Shown here piece by piece: positions 6,972 to 11,582 of a DNA stretch of 11,582 bases. The stretch comes from Fidelibacterota bacterium. Lineage in GTDB: Bacteria > Fidelibacterota > Marinisomatia > SCGC-AAA003-L08 > D37C17. Under the pieces are notes generated by a model. It made no database searches. It was not told where the DNA came from and saw nothing but the letters and a program-made list of their open reading frames with translations. The translations under genes and the position numbers were made by a program. Numbering within the stretch: position 1 is the stretch's first letter; the number at the start of each line of letters is the position of its first letter. The DNA is taken from assembly GCA_012964845.1 (NCBI GenBank), contig DTTG01000063.1, positions 1-11,582 on the forward strand. The letters run 5' to 3'.

Positions 6972-9104
6972 ATGGATAACAAAACGCCGCTTATTGCACT
7001 AATGGGAAATCCCAATTCGGGAAAGACTGCCATTTTCAACCTGCTCACCGGCATGAATCAGAAAGTCTCAAATTATCCTGGAATTACCGTAGAGCAAAGA
7101 AGGGGAAATGCTCAACTTACAGATACCTGCGCAGTGCAAATAATGGATATGCCTGGAACCTATAGTCTAACCCCTGAATCCCTGGATGAAAAAATTGTTG
7201 CCCAGCAAACACTCAAATGGCTGAATGGAATTGACAGACCGGCTGCAATCATTTCAGTTGTAGATGCGGGCAATTTAAGTAGAAATTTATATCTTACCTC
7301 TCAAGTGATGGAACTGGGGATACCCGTCATCATTGCTCTGAATATGATGGACCGTGTCAAAAAGAAAAATCAAAATATTGATTCAAAAGAGTTACAAAAA
7401 ATACTGGGGGTTCACGCAGTAGTTCCTATGTCAGCTCGTGAGAAATGGGGAATAAATGAATTACAATCAGAGTTGTTAAATGTAATAACAAAAGCAAACA
7501 TTGAAGTATCCACCCATATTCAGATGGAAATACCAAAGGAAATTGAAAAAATAATAAGCCCCATTTCGGAATTCTTATATGATAAAAATAACCATGATAA
7601 TTATATAACCAATGTCCAGGCGCTGAGAATAATTACCCGTAAATCCGCTTTGGAGTTGTACAGTGAGTGTAAAAATCTAACTGGCGCAGAAATTAAGTCA
7701 CTCACATTATTACGAGATAATGTTGCTCATGAAATTGATGAATTGGGACTGAATCATCGCATCCTTGAAGCGACTTTACGCTTTGAAATGCTGGATAATG
7801 CCCTAAAGGATCATACCCTTATCAATCAAAGTGAAATAAAGAATCAATCCCGCAGCGAAAGGGTAGATAAAATTTTAACTCATAAATGGGTGGGACCACT
7901 GATTTTTATTACACTCCTCTATGGTATTTTTCAGTCCATTTTTACCTGGGCAACTATCCCTATGCAGTATATAGATAGTGCAGTGGGTTATTTGGGTAAT
8001 TACTGTGTTCAATTATTTTCACCGGGAATACTACGGGATTTACTGGTGGAAGGAATTATATCCGGAGTGGGGGCGATTTTGATTTTTCTACCGCAGATTT
8101 TAATCCTTATGTTTTTCATGACAATTTTAGAAGATACGGGCTATATGGCAAGAGTAGCATTTATGATGGATAAACTCATGAATAAAATTGGACTACACGG
8201 TAAATCGGTTTTACCCCTTATGAGTGGCTATGCCTGTGCTATTCCCGGTATCATGGCTACCCGAACCATTGACAGCTGGAAGGAGCGCTTGATCACCATC
8301 ATAGTATTGCCCCTTATCAGCTGCTCTGCCAGATTACCGGTTTATACCCTCATGATTGGAGCCTTCATTCCCAATAAACCCATATTGGGATTTCTCAATC
8401 TCCAGGGTTTAACCATGGTGCTCATGTATTTTCTAGGCACGGTTACCGCCATGGTTATTGCAGCAATTATAAGCCGCTTTATTGAAGAGAAGGGGAAGAG
8501 TTCCTTTGTAATGGAAATGCCGCCCTATCGTATGCCTTTAGCCGTTTCACTTTTTCGGCAGGTATATACCAGAGGTAAATTATTTGTAATAAATGCAGGA
8601 AAAATTATTATGGCAATATCCATAGTCTTGTGGTTTTTAGCATCCTTCCCTAAACCGGATTCTGATGAGGAATCGTTTTCCATTCAAAATAGCTATGCGG
8701 GGAAAATTGGTCATGCCATTGAGCCGGTCATCGCACCTCTTGGCTTTGACTGGAAAATAGGAGTGGGACTCATAACATCCTTTGCAGCTCGGGAAGTTAT
8801 GGTAAGTACCTTGGCGACCTTATATAATGTAGAAGATGAAGGCGATGATTTTGTGGGCATTACAGAGGCGTTGAAAAATGAGGTTAATCCCTTAACCGGT
8901 TTACCCAAATATACCCCTTTGGTTGCCCTGTCCATTATGGTCTTTTATGTCTATGCGGCACAGTGCATGGCTACTTTTGCCATTGTGAAAAATGAAACCA
9001 ATAGCTGGAAATGGCCCCTCATCATGATCGTCTATATGACGGGGCTTGCCTATATTGGCTCACTGCTGGTCTATCAGGGTGGACAGATGTTAGGTTTTAC
9101 CTAA
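6972..9104 (+). CDS. feoB: Ferrous iron transport protein FeoB
   Basis: This 710-residue inner-membrane Fe(II) transporter has an N-terminal GTPase domain. G1 is GNPNSGKT (12-19), G2 is Thr39 in YPGITVE, G3 is DMPGT (59-63), G4 is NMMD (124-127) and G5 is SAR (154-156). A helical GDI-like linker runs to about residue 300. The membrane part (about 305-705) contains two Gate regions and the FeoB core. The cysteines proposed to line the pore are present as Cys422 in GYACAIPGIM, Cys451 in ISCSARLP and Cys665 in AAQCMATF. Length is usual for the shorter FeoB type. ATG 6972 has no visible Shine-Dalgarno sequence. The stop TAA shares one base with the ATG of the following small gene. Iron control is inferred through the upstream Fur box, since no separate operator is visible in the feoA-feoB gap. 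Confidence 0.96.
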   Translation: MDNKTPLIALMGNPNSGKTAIFNLLTGMNQKVSNYPGITVEQRRGNAQLTDTCAVQIMDMPGTYSLTPESLDEKIVAQQTLKWLNGIDRPAAIISVVDAGNLSRNLYLTSQVMELGIPVIIALNMMDRVKKKNQNIDSKELQKILGVHAVVPMSAREKWGINELQSELLNVITKANIEVSTHIQMEIPKEIEKIISPISEFLYDKNNHDNYITNVQALRIITRKSALELYSECKNLTGAEIKSLTLLRDNVAHEIDELGLNHRILEATLRFEMLDNALKDHTLINQSEIKNQSRSERVDKILTHKWVGPLIFITLLYGIFQSIFTWATIPMQYIDSAVGYLGNYCVQLFSPGILRDLLVEGIISGVGAILIFLPQILILMFFMTILEDTGYMARVAFMMDKLMNKIGLHGKSVLPLMSGYACAIPGIMATRTIDSWKERLITIIVLPLISCSARLPVYTLMIGAFIPNKPILGFLNLQGLTMVLMYFLGTVTAMVIAAIISRFIEEKGKSSFVMEMPPYRMPLAVSLFRQVYTRGKLFVINAGKIIMAISIVLWFLASFPKPDSDEESFSIQNSYAGKIGHAIEPVIAPLGFDWKIGVGLITSFAAREVMVSTLATLYNVEDEGDDFVGITEALKNEVNPLTGLPKYTPLVALSIMVFYVYAAQCMATFAIVKNETNSWKWPLIMIVYMTGLAYIGSLLVYQGGQMLGFT

Positions 9105-9262
9105 TGGATATTCAGCTTATAATTGCCATTCTCCTGGGTCTAATTGCTTTAATCTATGTTGGGAGGCAAATGATAAAACAGTTTACCCAAACTGAAAAAG
9201 ACCCCAAATGTGATAATTGCCCGGTACCGGAAAGTAGGCAGGAAGCAGAAAATAGGAAATAG
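9104..9262 (+). CDS. FeoB-associated small Cys-containing membrane protein
   Basis: This is a 52-residue protein whose ATG overlaps the last base of the feoB stop (TAATG). It has one N-terminal membrane helix (about residues 3-19, IQLIIAILLGLIALIYV), a basic stretch (GRQMIKQF) and a cytosol-facing tail with a single CDNC motif (Cys36 and Cys39), then a polar end. This is the architecture of the FeoB-associated Cys-rich membrane protein family often found after feoB, although here only one cysteine pair remains. Function is unproven; a metal-binding or redox accessory to FeoB is the usual suggestion. The same frame is open further upstream inside feoB, but the stop-overlapping ATG is the natural start. 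Confidence 0.8.
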   Translation: MDIQLIIAILLGLIALIYVGRQMIKQFTQTEKDPKCDNCPVPESRQEAENRK

Positions 9263-9320
9263 GGAATGATGATTAGTGATTATTGATTGATAGGGGGCAG
9301 TACTCCATTATTCCTTTTTT
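9263..9320 (+). terminator. Candidate intrinsic terminator of the fur-feoAB operon
   Basis: GGAATGATG (9263-9271) pairs with CATTATTCC (9306-9314), giving nine pairs with one G-U wobble. A run of six T (9315-9320) follows at once. The loop is long (34 bases), but AGT and ACT inside it can extend the stem past an internal loop. Position directly after the last iron gene supports a terminator role. The long loop lowers confidence. Confidence 0.45.
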
Positions 9321-9339
9321 CCAATACTCCCTAACCCCG

Positions 9340-9360
9340 AAACCCCACCCCCGGGTTTTC
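9340..9360 (+). terminator. Second, weaker hairpin with T-tract
   Basis: AAACCC (9340-9345) and GGGTTT (9353-9358) form a 6-bp stem around the 7-base loop CACCCCC, ending in a run of four T (9356-9359, three of them in the stem). It lies in a C-rich stretch and may be a back-up terminator or chance structure. The rest of 9263-9405 is pyrimidine-rich spacer with no recognisable ribosome binding site before the next gene. Confidence 0.3.
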
Positions 9361-9405
9361 AACTTTCTATTTTCCAATTTCATATTTCAGCCCTAAACTT
9401 CTCCC

Positions 9406-10350
9406 ATGAAACTGACCCAAATTATTGATTTTAAATTAGGACGTTCTATTCAGGGGTTTTTCATCTGCAAAGAGAAACACCTGCGCTATACCCGTAATGG
9501 TGATCTGTATCTTGATTTAGTTTTATCTGATTCCACAGGGATCATTCAATCTAAAATGTGGGATTTAGTGGATGACTTTCAAGATCGATTCAATGGGGGA
9601 GACCCGGTTGCTGTTAAGGGAAAAGTGGGTGAATTTAATGAAATACACCAACTCACTGTTTCTCAAATCAATCTTGCTTCTTCTGAACAATATGGTAAAT
9701 ATGGATTTTCACCTGAACTACTCCTCAAATCAGTGGATGAACCACTTAATGAACTCTGGAATCGTCTCTCCAAATTATCTAAGTCCATTAAAAAACCTCT
9801 CCGTGAGCTGGTTTCTGCCATCATTAATGTGTATGCAGAAAAATTACGGACAATGCCAGCTTCTGTAAATCATCATCATCCTGTACGGGGGGGATTTTTA
9901 AAACATTTGGTGACAACCGGAGAGATGGCTTCAGATTTATTGCGGCATTATCCTGGTTTAAATCGCGATTTAGTGTTGGCTGGAATTATATTACACGACA
10001 TAGGCAAAGTGAAAAGTATTAATGATGATCTTATACCAAGCCACACCGATGAAGGTAAATTGATTGGGCATATCGTGTTAGGTCGTGATATTGTTATGAA
10101 AACAGCCAAAAAATTGGGAAATATACCTCAAGCAACGCTCATTAAACTGGAACATATTATTTTGTCTCACCAAGGGTCTCCTGAAAAGGGGTCAGTCACC
10201 TATCCTCAATTTCCAGAGGCCCTAATAGTTCATTATATTGATCAGTTGGATGGAAGAATTACTTTAATGCAGGATGCCATTGAAAAAGATCCAAACACAG
10301 ATTGGACGGGATATCAATCAATCTTTAAATCTGAATTATATAAAAAATAA
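9406..10350 (+). CDS. yhaM: YhaM-type 3'-5' exoribonuclease (OB-fold plus HD domain)
   Basis: The protein is 314 residues, the same length as Bacillus YhaM as I recall it. The N-terminal OB-fold nucleic-acid-binding region (about 14-92) includes YLDLVLSDSTGIIQSKMWD and VAVKGKVGEF. The C-terminal HD metal-dependent hydrolase domain (about 155-300) shows HHHPVRGGFLKHLV (His167), the HD pair His197-Asp198 in LHDIGK, GHIVLG (His222), LSHQG (His255) and IDQLDGRI (Asp279), which together are the expected metal ligands. YhaM enzymes degrade single-stranded RNA, and reportedly DNA, from the 3' end in the cytoplasm. ATG 9406 has no Shine-Dalgarno sequence; the 20 bases before it are pyrimidine-rich. 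It lies after the iron operon's terminator-like hairpins and is probably a separate transcription unit, although I could not identify its promoter. Confidence 0.88.
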   Translation: MKLTQIIDFKLGRSIQGFFICKEKHLRYTRNGDLYLDLVLSDSTGIIQSKMWDLVDDFQDRFNGGDPVAVKGKVGEFNEIHQLTVSQINLASSEQYGKYGFSPELLLKSVDEPLNELWNRLSKLSKSIKKPLRELVSAIINVYAEKLRTMPASVNHHHPVRGGFLKHLVTTGEMASDLLRHYPGLNRDLVLAGIILHDIGKVKSINDDLIPSHTDEGKLIGHIVLGRDIVMKTAKKLGNIPQATLIKLEHIILSHQGSPEKGSVTYPQFPEALIVHYIDQLDGRITLMQDAIEKDPNTDWTGYQSIFKSELYKK

Positions 10351-10425
10351 GAAAAGAAAAATTATTGCAATGAGAGAAACGAATAACAATAGTAAATTTA
10401 ATAAATAAAAATTAGAGAGATAAAC

Positions 10426-10941
10426 ATGAACAAACTGATTATACCAGCAATAATTATTTTCGCAGCACTCACCCGACTCATGCCACACCCGCCTAATTTC
10501 ACTCCTATTATTGCCATGGGTTTATTTGGGGGCGCCTATTTAAAAGATAAGAGATGGGCGTTAATGTTGCCAGTGGTTGCTATGCTGTTAGCCGATTTAT
10601 TTTTGGGTTTTCATGGAACTATGATTTGGGTGTATGGCAGCCTCATTATAATTACAGCAATGGGTTTTCTTTTAAATAGTGGAGTTACCCTTAAAAATGG
10701 AGCAATTGCAACGATAGGTGGTTCTCTGCTTTTCTTTCTGGTAACCAATTTTGGAGTATGGGCTTCTGGTAGTTTTTACCCCAAGACTGTGGAAGGGTTA
10801 ATAAGCTGTTATGCGGCAGGGATCCCCTTTTTTGGCAATACTTTGGCCGGTTCGGTATTTTATAGTGGCCTCATGTTTTTTGGATATGAACAGATTAGAA
10901 AATACTTACCTATTATGGTACCGGATACTATTCAGAAATAG
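10426..10941 (+). CDS. DUF6580-like integral membrane protein (putative transport protein)
   Basis: This 171-residue, strongly hydrophobic protein has about five membrane segments (roughly 4-17, 44-62, 66-84, 94-112 and 136-154) plus a semi-hydrophobic stretch near 28-38. The signature near the N-terminus, R17-x-x-PHPPNFTPIIAMGLFGGAY, with PVVAMLLADLFLG further on, is that of the DUF6580 family, annotated as putative transport proteins. The overall form recalls the small substrate-binding membrane subunits of ECF transporters, but that is inference. ATG 10426 has a GAGAG motif about 8 bases upstream. The 75-base gap from the yhaM stop is A/T-rich with no terminator, so co-transcription with yhaM is possible. 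The substrate is unknown. Confidence 0.78.
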   Translation: MNKLIIPAIIIFAALTRLMPHPPNFTPIIAMGLFGGAYLKDKRWALMLPVVAMLLADLFLGFHGTMIWVYGSLIIITAMGFLLNSGVTLKNGAIATIGGSLLFFLVTNFGVWASGSFYPKTVEGLISCYAAGIPFFGNTLAGSVFYSGLMFFGYEQIRKYLPIMVPDTIQK

Positions 10942-10965
10942 TTGAATATACCCCATTCCCAAGTT

Positions 10966-11582
10966 TTGAGGCGCATAGTATTAGCATATCTATGTGCCTT
11001 TTTATTTCTCAATATCCTGCTCTCTCAGGAATTAGATTCAAGCATAATAATCTCTGATTTTCAATATCCTGATATACATGGGATTCCCATTATATTAGAT
11101 GAAACAGGAGAAAATACATATTACCTGAATGAGCGGAATCCAGAATTTATTTCTGACGGGAAAATTAATCAGGTGATGTTAGATGGAGCTTTAGGAATTC
11201 CCCTAGGCAGTTATTTCCTCCCCAAACTCCTCCCCAAAAGTTCACAGGCTGACAGTGTAAAAAATACTTCTCAAATTTATTATCGAAAAGGAGATTACGA
11301 TTATAGTGACTTGGGAATTGGTTTGAAAATTGAATCATCTGATAGTGGATTATTCAGCTTCCAGGGATTTAAGCGATCTCCACCCCAATTATATCAAAAT
11401 AGTGAAGATGAACTGCAAAATTACCTGTTGAGTTTTGAAAGAATAATGAATAATTCAAATCTGGGAGTAAGTATTCTTTATCACTACGAAAATGTGAATT
11501 TACCTGTAAATTTTCCAAATGTGAGCCGAAACGTTGAATCATTTCATGGAGGGTTGAGGATGGACCATAGTTGGGATAAATT
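10966..11582 (+). CDS. Secreted, probable outer-membrane protein of unknown function (N-terminal part, runs off window)
   Basis: One frame stays open to the window edge for about 205 codons. From TTG 10966 it reads MRRIVLAYLCAFLFLNILLSQ and then ELDSS: two arginines, a 16-residue hydrophobic core and an LSQ cleavage-like end, a good Sec signal peptide. The mature part is rich in alternating aromatic, polar and hydrophobic residues (for example YYRKGDYDYSDLGIGLKI and LGVSILYHYENVNLPV), as expected for beta-strands of an outer-membrane barrel such as a porin-like protein. No TonB box or plug domain is evident. The start is uncertain: TTG 10942, immediately after the previous gene's stop, is in the same frame and would add 8 residues. 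There is no ATG before about 11174, and neither TTG has a Shine-Dalgarno sequence. A terminator-like hairpin overlaps the signal-peptide codons. I do not recognise a specific family. Confidence 0.65.
   Translation, partial: MRRIVLAYLCAFLFLNILLSQELDSSIIISDFQYPDIHGIPIILDETGENTYYLNERNPEFISDGKINQVMLDGALGIPLGSYFLPKLLPKSSQADSVKNTSQIYYRKGDYDYSDLGIGLKIESSDSGLFSFQGFKRSPPQLYQNSEDELQNYLLSFERIMNNSNLGVSILYHYENVNLPVNFPNVSRNVESFHGGLRMDHSWDK
10969..11003 (+). terminator. Strong intrinsic-terminator hairpin, overlapping the next gene's signal-peptide codons
   Basis: AGGCGCATAG (10969-10978) pairs fully with CTATGTGCCT (10990-10999), ten pairs including one G-U wobble, around an 11-base loop. Four further T follow (11000-11003), making a TTTTTATTT tract. 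This is textbook intrinsic-terminator form and lies 27 bases after the DUF6580-like gene stop, where a terminator would be expected. It is directional: the minus strand has no T-tract. It also covers codons 2-12 of the next reading frame. Confidence 0.65.

Noticed and set aside
8711..8935. Minus-strand ORF opposite the feoB C-terminal region
   Set aside because: It is antisense to the conserved FeoB core and has no independent support.
9011..9103. Upstream extension of the FeoB-associated protein into feoB
   Set aside because: The extra 31 residues come from feoB bases read in another frame; the ATG overlapping the feoB stop matches the family's N-terminus.
9572..9868. 98-codon plus-strand ORF inside yhaM
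   Set aside because: It overlaps the OB-fold/HD gene entirely in another frame and has low-complexity N/L/S composition.
10351..10425. Search for a riboswitch (for example cobalamin) ahead of the DUF6580-like gene
   Set aside because: The gap is only 75 bases of A/T-rich sequence with no conserved box or stable stem.
10991..11056. ATG at 10992 as an alternative start for the last gene
   Set aside because: That frame closes after 21 codons and does not join the long open frame.

Overview
The window looks like chromosome from an AT-rich, Gram-negative, free-living bacterium of the FCB (Bacteroidota-like) assemblage, perhaps Neomarinimicrobiota (SAR406/Marinimicrobia). The clues are a DUF3098-type small membrane protein, signal-peptide-bearing outer-membrane-type proteins, a prolyl oligopeptidase, TTG starts, and Shine-Dalgarno sequences that are strong at some genes and absent at others. 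The phylum is an inference; no rRNA or marker tree is available here. Almost everything is housekeeping or iron-homeostasis material, and I see no transposon, phage, CRISPR array or obvious defence system.

Layout. Positions 1-77 hold the last codons of an unidentified upstream gene. A 24-codon lipoprotein-like ORF (100-174) with a strong ribosome binding site follows, then a prolyl oligopeptidase (210-2375). A hairpin at 2394-2419 separates this from a minus-strand pair: tRNA-Asp(GUC) (2499-2426) and a DUF3098-like two-helix membrane protein (2767-2534). Divergent from these is a plus-strand pair, mltG (2880-3911) and a PcrA/UvrD helicase (3908-6076), joined by a 4-nt TTGA overlap.

The centre is an iron operon: fur (6270-6701), feoA (6692-6919), feoB (6972-9104) and a 52-residue FeoB-associated CxxC membrane protein (9104-9262). 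A Fur-box-like palindrome just upstream of fur (core 6235-6249) suggests that Fur represses its own gene together with the ferrous iron transporter. Regulator and transporter genes overlap or abut at two of the three junctions. Two terminator-like hairpins follow in 9263-9405.

The right part carries a YhaM-type OB-fold/HD 3'-5' exoribonuclease (9406-10350), a DUF6580-like integral membrane protein (10426-10941) and the start of a secreted, probably outer-membrane, protein that runs off the window (from about 10966). The most curious spot is the last junction. A canonical intrinsic-terminator hairpin plus U-tract (10969-11003) lies exactly on the codons that appear to encode the signal peptide of this last protein, and the protein's frame is the same as that of the preceding gene, separated only by a TAG codon.
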